Below the pieces are notes generated by a model that made no database searches, was not told the DNA's origin, and was given only the letters and a program-made list of their open reading frames with translations. Shown one piece after another: positions 12,233-23,009 of a stretch of DNA of 64,000 nt. Origin of the DNA: Gnetum montanum (lineage: Eukaryota; Streptophyta; Gnetopsida; Gnetales; Gnetaceae); the NCBI GenBank assembly GCA_015680685.1, contig MNCI01003660.1:1427065-1491064 (forward strand). The letters run 5' to 3'. The translations under genes and the position numbers were made by a program. How positions within the stretch are numbered: position 1 is the first letter of the stretch; the number at the start of each line of letters is the position of its first letter.

Positions 12233-12955
12233 TCGTCCTCGAGTTCCTTACAAAATATTGGGAAGGTATGGGATTATTGACTGAATGACAATTGACGGTG
12301 ACATGGAATGACAAACTCAAAGTGCCCAATGAACGAATTAACAAACATATTATAGCATTGGTGTTCATAACCGTTATGGTGAACACTATACGTAGATGAC
12401 ATCCAGACCCTCATTTGACATCTTGAATAGAAAGAGAGAAAAGAAAATGAGATGCATTATTGCCAATGTTAAAAATGTGCACACCATTGTTCGTCCATGG
12501 CCACATGACTAAGCTTGTTCCTTGTGTAAATGCTCTTGCTCCAGTCCATCCTAAGTGCTCCCTCATCTCACAGTCCATTGTTCATGTGATTTCCATCTAC
12601 ACACACAACAAAATCATGAATTAGCAAGGATAGATAAGATATAATGCAATTGATACCTTGCCTCGATATGAAGCACATTGGCTAGGTTGTGGGTATGGAA
12701 AATACTAGGTTAGAGGTTTGTAATTGATAACTACCCAAGGTGTAGGGGTGAGATAAGTAATGGAATGAAAAACATTTTGTGATAGGCCCCCATGACTAAG
12801 AGTGAACCTCTAGTAGCAATAGGATGGAAAATGAAAGAAAAAGAAAGATAAGAGAAATAACAATCATGAAGCCAATATAAATGCATAGAAAGGAAGAGAA
12901 ATACTAGGGTGAAATGAGAAATAGTTGATTGAGAGATATGTTTAAGGGAAAGAAC
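12233..12955 (-). other. Element E 3' spacer, noncoding
   Basis: No ORF and no aORF homology. It contains a second copy of the priming-site motif (TTAGTCATGGGGGCC on the minus strand, 12784-12800) and a purine-rich AAAGAAAAAGAAAGATAAGAG stretch split around 12833-12855. Confidence 0.5.
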
Positions 12956-14105
12956 TTAAAAATTGCACTAAAAAGGAATGCCAGTGGGTCCTTCCCAAAG
13001 CAGGCTCATGCCCTTTATGCCCTAACAAATCCACAAACCAAGAGTCCATAGGCTCTAGGAATGACATATGGAAATAATAGTTAAAAATTCACCCATAAGA
13101 ATTTACCAAAGAATAAAAATGCACCAACCAAGATATAGACTAATCATAAAATAAAAAATGAGGTCAAATACGGAAAGAAATATGGAAAGAGAAGAGAGAA
13201 TGGAATGGAATCCTGAAATCAAGGTTGTGTAAAGTCCCTTGTGTATTATTCAATAAGGTGACTTAATAAAATTCAGTCCAAATATAGATTAAAAATTACC
13301 ACATCCAGTGACCTCACATCAACACACTTGACCAACACATCCTCTTGAAGCAACAAGAATGCTTTTACAGAGCAACCACCATCCCAAAAAGAGAAGAATA
13401 GAGAAGCAGGAAGTGAGAAAGGGCCTTAGTTAAAGGGAACCTTTAGGCATGGGTAACATGTCTTTCTAGTGTCATAACTAGTGCTTTTAGCCCATGTTCC
13501 TTTATTATGTCTAAGGAGTGTACTTTGAATTCCCACCAATTTTTTTCTGAGTGGGAACCACACCATGCAAAGACTTATTTGATTCATTTAACTTTTTGAT
13601 ATTAGTTGACAACAGAGTGGCAGATAACCTATGAAAAATATCCAAGTACCTAAGAGAATAGCTAGCACAAATGTGTCAAATCCCCTTGAAGTCACATCCT
13701 TTTCAATCCATTTGAATCTTTCCTTGGTTTGAAGAATACTAAGCCACAAATTCATTAATAGGTTTGATTAGAAAAAGGAATAGTACATTTCCAAAATAAA
13801 GGGAGACCATAGAGGTAAATGAATGAATGGATGATGTGGACTCATTGCTTGTTTTATCAAGAGAAACCATATCTTAGTATCAACATTAAAAGTTAAAGGT
13901 AAAAAAAAAAAACATTAGCAATCAACATCATTATAGTACAACCCACCATCATGAGCACTTATTATGTGACGAGTGAGGATAAATCGAACAAAATGTAATA
14001 GAGAAAGAAATGGTAAAAATGTTAATGATGGTGTAAAACAAAAACAAGTAAAGATGAAAAATGCGTAAAACAAAAGAGACAAAAGAAACTAAGGGCTTGG
14101 AATAA
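12956..14105 (-). repeat. Element E post-pol conserved noncoding block
   Basis: Homologous to the blocks in C, A and B. Landmarks are the segment at 12963-13000 (GGGTCCTTCCCAAAGCAGGCTC on the plus strand in two parts), the segment at 13425-13500 (CTTTAGGCATGGGTAACATG and GTGTCATAACTAGTGC) and 13548-13575 (GGGAACCACACCATGCAAAG). The copies share no open frame here. Confidence 0.6.
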
Positions 14106-15470
14106 TTAGCATTGGTGGCCATCTCCCCCATGATTGAGTTGGAAGGACGAGATCCGAAATAATGATCAGGGCTGTCCATCAACAGAGGTAGTATTAGTAC
14201 TAGCCATTTTGGGTGCATGGAAAGGTTTGGTTTGTTAGATGTTGACCAATAATTTCTTATTTAGGCTTTCAAGTTTGTAGATCATCATGGACCCTAAATA
14301 AAAATTTTTATGAATGATATAAGGTCATTCCCACAGCATTTGAAATTTAGTTCATTGTGGCACATGTGCAGGATTCCAGTAAAGAACCCTATCTCCTGGG
14401 TGGTATTTGACTTTTCCAATTATGAGGTCATGATGTTGTTTGTTAAAGGCATTATGCAGTTCATTGGATGATAGGGTGGCTAATCGATTTTCATCTAGCA
14501 AGTTAAGATTAATCAACCATTCTTTCTATGCTAGACTGAGGTCAAGGTTAAGGTCACATGTTGTAGATAGTGTACGGAGCTTAGCTTGGATAGGAAGTGT
14601 TGGAAGTTTACCAGAAACTAACTCATAGGAAGAATAACCTATAGGGAGTTTCCATGTGAATTAGTAGGCCCAAAGAGCATCACTCAGTTTGGTGCTCCAG
14701 TCTACCCTATATTTGCTAATGATTCATGTCAAAATTTTTGTGATTTCCCTATTGGTGACTTTGGCTTGACCATTCACTTGAGGATGATATGGTGTAGTCA
14801 ATCTATGCTCATCTCCTAAGTGTTGCATCATCTTCCAAAAATTTGCACTTTTAAAATGTGTACCATTATCAAAAATAAGTGCACGAGGTATGCCAAACCT
14901 ATTTACAATTTGTTTATTGAAAAAATCATGTAGTGGTAGATGATGTACAGTTGGTAATGGCAGCTACTTCTATCCATTTTGTAAAATAATCAACAATAAC
15001 AACAATGTATGCTTTTCGATTAGACATTGGTGTAATAGGCCCTATAAAATTAGTACCCCATATGTTGAAGGGTTTTAAGGGTTGAATCCATTGTTCTAAG
15101 GGTGTCATTCCCCCATTGTGTTGGTAGTGCTCTCAAGATTAGACAAAATGATGGGTGTCCCGAAATAGTGTGGGCCAATAATATCCTACAAGCAAGATTT
15201 TAATGGTTGTTCATCTCCCAGCGTAATGAGCCCCACAAGGGTCCTCATGAGCATATTGGAGAACTCACAATTGATCTATGTTGGGAACACACCATCAGAC
15301 CAAGCCATCAGAACACACCTTGTAAAGGTATTCATTGATTTCCATCAAATGTTTGACTTGGTAGAGAAACTGTTGTTTCTTTCTAATGTCCAGCCCTTGT
15401 GGTGTTTCTTGTGTGAGAAGATAAGTAAGAATGCTACTATACTAATTTGTATCTATAGGTGATTGATTGT
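14106..15470 (-). pseudogene. pol (IN): Element E integrase, broken
   Basis: The DDE recombinase that inserts element cDNA. The core runs from MTPLEQWIQPLKPFNIWGTN (15108) through VDYFTKWIEV (first Asp kept) and FDNGTHF (second Asp kept, codon 14870-14868). The catalytic Glu region reads GQAKVTNREI, so the expected Glu is Lys, a G-to-A change. The Trp codon at 14672-14670 (ALWAY) is intact, unlike A and B. The C-terminal part is frameshifted and ends DGHQC at the stop 14108-14106, matching the pol ends of A and D. Confidence 0.8.
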
Positions 15471-15539
15471 TTATTACACTTGTAAAGAGGAGTTCATTAG
15501 GTAAGCAATCAGAAATTAGGTATTTGTCCTCTTTGTTGT

Positions 15540-15910
15540 CCCATCGCAACTAAGATAAATGATCAACGTGAACATTCTCGATGCCCTTGCGATCTATCAT
15601 TGTAAGATCGAACTCTTACAAGATCACAAGCCATCGTATGATGCAAGGGCTCACCATTGGTTTATTCATAAAGAATTGAATCACACTATGATATTTGTGT
15701 ACAAATACCTTATAGCCTAATACATAGTGCCTAAAATTCTCTAGTGCAAACACCATAGCCATTAACTCTTTTTCTATTATGGTATAGTTGAGTTGTGCAC
15801 CAGCAATGGTTCGACTTGCATAGTGGATGTAATAGGGACGTTTTTGATCATCTAACTGTGTAAGTATGACTCCTAAAGCAAAATTGGATGTGTTAATCAT
15901 TATATGGAAC
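15540..15910 (-). pseudogene. pol (RH): Element E RNase H, broken
   Basis: Ribonuclease H domain that removes the RNA strand during reverse transcription. Translation gives MINTSNFALGVILTQLDD, then YYIHYASRTIAGAQLNYT and EKELMAMVFALENFRHYVLG. The first catalytic Asp, usually D-A-S, is Asn here (M-I-N-T-S), again a G-to-A change. The Gln in GAQLNY is intact, whereas A and B have a stop there. Confidence 0.78.
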
Positions 15911-15959
15911 AGTCTGAACCAATCAAGAGCTTGTAGAATGGGTGTTTCTACGATCTTCT

Positions 15960-17060
15960 ACTTCAAGGTTTGGAAAGCTAACTCACATTCCATGGTCCAT
16001 TCAAAGGGTACATCCTTTTTCATTAATTCTACCAACGGTTTTGTAATCTTCAAAAAGTTCTTCATGAAACATCTATAATAGCTAGTATGCCCAAGGAATG
16101 ATTGGACATCTTTTATAGTTTTAGGTTGATGAGTGATTCCTTGGATGACTTTAATTTTTTTAGGATCTACCTCTATCCCTGTTTGTGAAATTTTATGCCC
16201 TAATACAATGCCCTCTTAGACCATTAAGTGGCTTTTTTGCCAATTGAGCCTTAGGTTGGTTTCAACACATTATTTTAGCACTTGCTCTAATCGGTCCAAT
16301 GCTTGTTCAAAGTCCACTCTGTAGGTGGAGAAGTCATCCATAAAAACCTCCACACCATTCCCTATTTGCTGCTAAAATATACTGAGAACCAAACATTGAA
16401 ATGTTGTTGGAGCATTGCACAAGCCAAACAACATCTACCTATATGCAAATGTTCCCCAAGGACTTGTGAATGTAGCTTTGGCTTGGTCTTCTGGTGCTAT
16501 TTAGATTTGATTGTACCCACTATAACAATCCAAAAAACTATAATAACAATGCCTTGCAATGGTATCTAAGACTTGGTCAATGAATGGCAATGGGAAATGA
16601 TCTTTAAATGTTGTCATGTCTAGTAGCCTAAAGTCTATACACACCCTTCATTTACCATCTGTTTTAGGCACAATAACTAATGGACTAACCCATTCACTGT
16701 TAGCAATGGGGTAGGTGAACTTGGCCTTTAGAAGTTGTTCAATTTCTTCCTTAACTACTTGCTTAAGCTTTGGGTTTAGTCATCTTTGTAGTTATCGTTG
16801 AGGCTTCATAGAGGGGTTAGCGTAAATTCTATATTGGCATATCCTAGGATCTATCCCAGTTAATTCGAGATATGACCAAGTAAAGTCTTTTGACCATTTG
16901 TTTACCATCTTTACCAATCTTTCTTTTTGTTGAGGAGAAAGCTTAGCATTAATGATTACCAATTTTCCATTCTTGAGAAATTCATACTCCATACCAGTGG
17001 AAAATGATTTTAATTTAAGGGGCTTCCACTTAAACTTGTCAAGAATTTCCAACTTCCCCC
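15960..17060 (-). pseudogene. pol (RT): Element E reverse transcriptase, broken
   Basis: The N-terminal linker (17052-16792) reads LKSFSTGMEYEFLKNGK and NAKLSPQQKERL. The palm follows on the minus strand, with the catalytic FMDDF box at 16344-16330 intact. The order and the FMDDF form are typical of Athila-type RT, where FMDDF replaces YxDD. Stops and frameshifts break the rest. Confidence 0.78.
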
Positions 17061-17268
17061 TGTTGATATCTTTGGTGTCAGTACTTGGAAGTTGGCAATG
17101 GACTTGCTCTAATGCATCTATGCTATCGATATAGGCATAAATTAAGCTCTAGGTTGGTTCCAAGCATAAAGTTGAATTACTCTCTAGGTTAGCTATCAAC
17201 CACTGGGTGCCTTCCTATCTTGTGGCTATTGCATATAGGCATCTTTGTATGTCAGATACTTGTGCACA

Positions 17269-17790
17269 CTAGTTGCATGCAGACAATGTTGAGCATTGTA
17301 CAAACCAGGACTTCTGCACGTAGTTGCACCCTATGTCACTATATGCAATGCATGGAACTTTTTTCTTCTTGATATTCTCAAACGCATTTTCTTTTGATAT
17401 CTCTAGAGAAAGATCACGTATTCCTAGGCATGTAGCAATCATAATTAGCCATGCTCTTCCCATTATGATTGGAAAGTCCCCCTTGTAGTTGTTGACTTGG
17501 ATCACTAGGAAATTGGCTGGATACAACCACCCACAAATAGTGGTGACAATGTCCTCCACTAGTCCCAATGGAACAGTGATGGACTAGTTAGCCAACTCTA
17601 AACAAATATTACTCTTCTTTAGTGGAGGTAGGTTTCAAGATTTATATATTTTTTGAGAAATCACATTAATGCTAGAACTTGAATCGAAAAGAGATTTACA
17701 AGGCTCGTTTCCAGTGATTTGCAAATAAATAAGAGGACCTCCAGGATCAGAGAATTTCCTAGGAAGATGGCCAACTTTAATCCAATTAGT
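17269..17790 (-). pseudogene. pol (PR): Element E aspartic protease, broken
   Basis: Retropepsin-like domain that cuts the polyprotein. The flap-side sequence is LVEDIVTTICGWLYPANFLV, followed by DFPIIMGRAWL. The active-site segment reads LFDSSSSINVIS (about 17690-17655): the Asp is kept but the Gly of D-S/T-G is Ser, so the site is damaged. Confidence 0.75.
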
Positions 17791-17799
17791 GTTGGCATG

Positions 17800-19036
17800 A
17801 GTTAACATGATAGTGTGCATTGAGTGTATTTTTTGGTTCAAAGGAAGCTCCAAAGATTCAAATGATGATGAGGCATTTGGATAATTAGCCATTTGTGGTT
17901 GTAAGGACTTGGTTAGTCTATTGGTTCTAAAGAAAGGTTTCTTTTTTGATCGATTGTTCAAACCAATAGTAGGTTGAAGATTAACAGCTCTTATAGTGTT
18001 ACATTGCTGTGGCTGGGTAGGAAGCTTACCTTGCATAGTTGAAGCAAGTGGTAATGGAGCTGAGGGTGGAAGAGATGCAGATAGATGAGAAGGGTAGTAT
18101 GTATGTGGAGCATCACCCCTAGAAGAAGAAGTCCTATAGTACTTAGGGGTTTGGTAGTGAGCTTGAGGAGAATCGTGATTAGTAGAGTCACATGGAGAGA
18201 TTGGTTGTTGAACGTAATACCCATATGGATCAGGTTGACGGTAAGGATACTATTGACTTGGTAGTGGCATTCCCCATGATTGTGAGTGTTACCACTATTA
18301 ATACTACTCATTCGGTTGTGGTGGAGCTCCACTTGGATAATATGTCAAGGGTTGCTGAAACTGCCTTGGGCTACCTTGAGGATAAAGTAACGTTCTATGT
18401 GTTTTTCATCTATTTAATCATGGGTTTAGTGCGTACACCCTAAACTCTTATAGATGTGACACTATTGGGCAACATCCCTTAGGATGATCATATTGGAAAA
18501 TCTCACATCCACCATCATTGTTTGTGTCTAAATCCACAACCTCTTCAATGACAGAAGCCTTGCCCTTATCCTTGTTATGTAAATACTTAGCTTTTTATTT
18601 CTTCTCTCTCAGTTACTACTTTGTTCTCTAGACTCCTTTGCTATTTTTAGGGTAGTTTGGAATTTTTCATCTAGGGAGTTCCACATTTGATCCACCTTTT
18701 ATGATATTTCTTATGGAAATTTTTGAATGGGCAAAGTCTTTCTATTCATCATATTTTCAAGTGGTGACTCTTCTTCATATTCACAAAATCTAACTTCCTT
18801 CTTTTGGAGGGAAGGATCTCTGTTGTACTCCTCTGTACCTTTTCTTTTTCTCAACTCATTTTCCTCCTTAGTGACTCACTCCAACAATTTTTGTATTTGA
18901 TGGGCTCTGAGGTTGGATAGCCTTCCTTGGACATAAGTCCCAAGGGTTCTTCGCATTTCATACCTAAGCCCATCTATGAGATGATGTAGTTGTTCCTTTT
19001 GCAAGTAACCATGGCCAGGGCAATGATGTAATAATG
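17800..19036 (-). pseudogene. gag: Element E gag, 3' part only
   Basis: Starts abruptly inside gag at FYSLLHHCPGHGYLQKEQ and continues RTLGTYVQGRLSNLRAHQ. A zinc-knuckle variant CEIFQYDHPKGCC lies at 18507-18469, and a Pro/Gln/Tyr-rich tail leads into protease. Roughly the first two fifths of gag are missing. Upstream is D's post-pol spacer, not a gag leader. Confidence 0.75.
18469..18507 (-). other. Variant zinc knuckle in element E gag
   Basis: CEIFQYDHPKGCC, with Phe in place of the second Cys, as in B and C. Confidence 0.6.
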
Positions 19037-19331
19037 AATAGAAACTAGACATTAACAATCACAATATTAAGCACAGATCATCATTAGTAAACAACAATAG
19101 TGGCATTATGTCTTGTGGCAACAAAGCACTTTTATTAAAAAAATAATGAAAATTCACACTTAAAAAAAATATATAAAAAAAATTGTAAAATAGTCAAGAA
19201 AGTTTCAAAGGTATTAACAATGATGTAAAATTAGAAAAAATTTGAAAATAAAAAATTTGTAAAATAAATAACTTGTAACATTAAAAACATGGAAAAAAAA
19301 GGTAGAAAAAATTAAGAAGCCATATGGATTA
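19037..19331 (-). repeat. Element D post-pol spacer remnant
   Basis: Homologous to A 39767-40075 (segments such as AATATTGTGATTGTTAATGT on the minus strand). It ends at the junction with E gag near 19037-19042. Confidence 0.65.
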
Positions 19332-20700
19332 TTAGCATAGATGGCCATCTCCCCCACAACTGTGTTGGAAGGAGGAGATCTGAAAAATGGAACCTGGTTG
19401 TCTAATCGTTGAGGTGGTAGTTACACTAGCTTGTCATTATTCTAGGAAAGGTTTCACTGGTTGGATGTTGACCAACTGCTTTTTATTTGAGATTTTAGGT
19501 TTGTAGATTAACATGGCCCCAGCAAAAAAGGTTTGATAAATGATATAATGTCCCTCCCACAATGTTTGGAATTTTGTCTTCTGTGGTACATGTGTGGGGT
19601 TCTAATAGAGAACCTTATCTCCTAGTTGAAATGTTACTTTCCATAATTTGAGGTCATGACATTGCTTGTTGAATGCCTTGTGCACCTTATTCAAATATAG
19701 GGCTACTAATCAGTTTCCATCTAGCACATTTAGGTTGATAAATCTTTCTTTCTATGATAGACTTTGGTCAAGATCCAAATCATAGGTTTTTGAGAGTGTA
19801 CAGAGCTTGAATGGAATCAGGAGTGTTGGAAGCTTTCTATACACTAACTCGTAGGGAGAGTAGCCAACAGGGAGTTTTCATGTTGAGAAATAGGCCCAAA
19901 CGGAATCGTTGAGTTTGCTACTCCAATATCTTCTATATTTGCTTATGGTTTTTCTTAAGATCTTTGTAATCTCTTGATTAGTTACCTCTGCTTGACCGTT
20001 GGCTTGGGGATGGTAGGATGTTGTTAATTTATGTTCAACCCCTAAGCATTGCATCAACTTTCTAAAAGTGGTACTTGTGAAATGATTTGCATTGTTAGAG
20101 ATTAGTGCATGTGACACCCCAAACCTATTTACAACATTTTGTTGTATAAATCTAGTAGTAGTGGATGATGTACAATCAGTAACAGCTACTACTTTTGCCC
20201 ATTTTATGCAATAGTCAACTGCTACAATGATATATGCCTTTCCATTGGACATGGATGTGATGGGACCCATGAATTCAATGCCCCATATGTCAAAAGGCTC
20301 TAGTGGTTGAATTCACTATTGAGGACCTTCCATTCGAGTGCTCATCCCACCATCTCGTTAACAATGGTCACAAGATCAGACAAACTAATGGGTATCTTTG
20401 AAGATTGTAGGTCAATAGTATGCTACCATTAGGATTTTTATGGCTATGCATCTCCTTGGATAGTGGCCTCTACAAGGCCCTTCGTGAGCATCCTAGAGAA
20501 AGCATAATTGATCTTCATTAGGGACACACCAATGAATTAGGCCATTGGCACACACCTTGTAAATGTGTCTGTTGATTTCCATGAAGTATTTGGCCTAATG
20601 AAGAAATTGTTGCTTCTTTCTAAAGTCAAGATCTTGTGGCATCTTCTAAGTAAGAATATAGGTGAGGATGCAATTATACCATGTTGTTTATACAATTTTT
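19332..20700 (-). pseudogene. pol (IN): Element D integrase, broken
   Basis: A 130-codon open stretch (20270-19878) carries MGPITSMSNGKAYIIVAVDY (first catalytic Asp), ISNNANHF, and [16 protein letters not shown] (catalytic Glu kept). The second catalytic Asp is Asn (codon 20096-20094), as in A and B but not E. ALWAY-type Trp is intact (19898-19896, VWAYF). The frame ends DGHLC at the stop 19334-19332. Confidence 0.8.
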
Positions 20701-20749
20701 TGCTCATCTAGTGCTCCTATAAAGAGGAGTTCGTTTGGAAACTAATCAA

Positions 20750-21180
20750 AGAGTTGGCTATCCTCCTCTTTACTATCCCATCTTAATCGAAAGAGGTGGT
20801 CAGCGGCCACATTTTTTATTCCTTTTCAATCTAACATGGTGAGATTGAATTTCTATAAGATCATGAGCCATCGTATGATACGTGGGTTCACCATTGGCTT
20901 GTTCATGAGGAAGTAGATTACACTGTGGCCCATGTGCATAAATACTTTGTAGCCAAGCACATAGTGCCTGAACTTTTCAAGAGTGTACATCATGATCATT
21001 AGTTTTTTTATAGTGGTGTAATCTAATTATGCTCCCACAATGCTTTGACTTGTGTAGTGGATGTCATATGGATGTTGCTTATCATCCAACTATATAAAAA
21101 CAGCTCCCAAAGCATAATTAGATACATCCATCATTATGTGAAATGGTTTGGACCAATCTGGTGCCCATAGAAATGGAGTT
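20750..21180 (-). pseudogene. pol (RH): Element D RNase H, broken
   Basis: MMDVSNYALGAVF, with the first catalytic Asp kept, is followed by a stop where Gln is expected before LDD-type sequence. Only fragments remain in frame. Confidence 0.68.
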
Positions 21181-21299
21181 TCTATGAGTTTCTCCTTTAG
21201 TAGTTGGAATGCATGTTCACAATCCTTGGTCTAGCTAAATGGAACATCCTTCTTTGTAAGCTCAACCAATGGCTTTGTGATGTTATAGAAATTCTCTAT

Positions 21300-22380
21300 A
21301 AATTTCTAGTAGTAGCCAATATGTCTAAGGAATGATATGACATCCTTGACTATCTCTAGTTGACATGTGATTCCTTAGATGACCCTTATTTTTTCTAGGT
21401 ATACCTCAATCCCTTCTTGTGAAATTTGATGCCCCAACATAATGCCTTCTTGGATCATGAGATGACTCTTTTTCCAATTGAGCCATGGGTTTGTTTCAAC
21501 ACATCTCTTCTGTACTTGCTTAAGGTGGTCAAAGGCTTACTCAAACATAGCTCCATAGGTGAAGAATTCATCCATGAAGACTTCCACACCACTACTAATT
21601 TATTGGTTGAAAATACTAAGGACCAGACATTGAAATGTTGTAGGGGCATTGCATAGATCAAATGGAATCTTACAATATGTAAAAGTCCCTTAGGGACTTG
21701 TGAATGTTGTCTTGGCTTGATCTTCTAGTGTAATTTGTATTTGGTTATAGCCACTATAATTATCCAAGAAGCTATAATAGCAATGCCTAGATATGGTATC
21801 CAACACTTGAGACACAAATCACAATGGAAAATGATCTTTAAATGTTACCATATTCAATAGTTTGAAATCGATACAAGCCCACCACTTGCCACCTTTCTTT
21901 GGCACAATTACAAGTGGACTATTCCACTCACTATCTGCAATGAGGTAGATGAACCCTGCCTTGACGATCTGCTTCAATTTGGGGTTCAACCACCTCTACA
22001 ACTGCCTTCTTGGTTTCATGGCTAGGTCGGTGTAAATGCGATGCTGACATATCCTTGGATCTATTCCTATCAACTCTAGATATGAATAAGCAAAGGCTAT
22101 TGGCCATTTGTTAACCACCTTTAACATTTTTCTTTTTGTTTAGGAGCAAGTTTGGCATTAATTATGACTAGTTTACCATTTTTCAAAAATGCATATTCCA
22201 TGATAGCTAGTAGGGTTTTTAGTTCTAGGGGCTCATACTTGAAGTTATTAGGAATTTTTGACTCTTCCCAATAGGTGTCATCATTTTCATTATCAGAGAG
22301 TTGGTAATGAACTTTCTCAAGCTCATCCATGCTTTTAGCATAAGCACATCTTAAGCTCTCAGTTCGTTCCATGCATAATG
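21300..22380 (-). pseudogene. pol (RT): Element D reverse transcriptase, broken
   Basis: The linker segment (22372-22121) contains YEPLELKTLLAIMEYAFLKN and NAKLAPKQKEK. The RT palm follows, with ACIDFKLLN near 21895-21858. The catalytic box reads FMDEF at 21578-21564, so the second Asp of the DD pair is Glu. Confidence 0.75.
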
Positions 22381-22459
22381 TGCTACTATTTGAGTTAGCT
22401 ATTAGCCACTAGTTTCCCTCCTATCTTGTGGTTGCTATGTATAGACACCTTTGAATATA

Positions 22460-23000
22460 TGTTTCTTCTGCACACTAATTACATGCTTTGATGTATATAA
22501 TTTTGATGGATCATATCTTTTGCATGCAATTGCATCCATTATTGTTATACATGATTCATGGAGTACACTTGTTCTCTAACTTTCTAAATTTATTTTTGTT
22601 CTATATTTCCAAGAAGAGGTCTCTTATGCTGATACATGCATTGCCTGTGCTTAACCAACCTTGTCCCATAATGATGGAGAAGTCACCTTTACAATTTTTA
22701 ACGTAAATCACCAGAAAATCAACAGGATAGGACCATCCACTAACTATGGTCACAATGTCCTCCACTACTCCCAAAGGAATAGTGATTGATTGATCTACCA
22801 ATTCTAGACAAATGTTGCTCTTCTTGAGAGGTGGTAGGTTCTAGGCCTTGTACATGTCATGGGAGATGAGATTGACACTAAAGCTAGAATTAAGAACAAC
22901 CTTACATGGCTCATGTCTAGCAATCTATAGGTAAATGAAAGGACTTCCTAGATCAAATCTTTTTGTGGAAAGATTGCTAGCCTTTATCCAATCAGAAATA
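22460..23000 (-). pseudogene. pol (PR): Element D aspartic protease, broken
   Basis: VDQSITIPLGVVEDIVTIVS and DFSIIMGQGWL are the retropepsin landmarks. The active-site segment reads VLNSSFSVNLIS (about 22905-22870), where the catalytic Asp is Asn and the Gly is lost. Confidence 0.72.
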
Positions 23001-23009
23001 GCATGAGTA

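Larger units (their letters stand above)
11347..19036 (-). mobile_element. Element E: Athila/Tat-like element lacking 5' LTR, 5' gag and aORF
   Basis: Minus-strand order is partial gag (19036 to ~17800), protease, RT, RNase H, integrase, pol stop at 14108-14106, post-pol noncoding block (to ~12956), a ~730-bp spacer, priming site and 3' LTR. There is no aORF between the conserved block and the LTR. The left part of gag and the 5' LTR are missing because the sequence changes abruptly to D's post-pol spacer at 19037-19042. E keeps more catalytic residues in RT and integrase than A, B or D. Confidence 0.75.
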
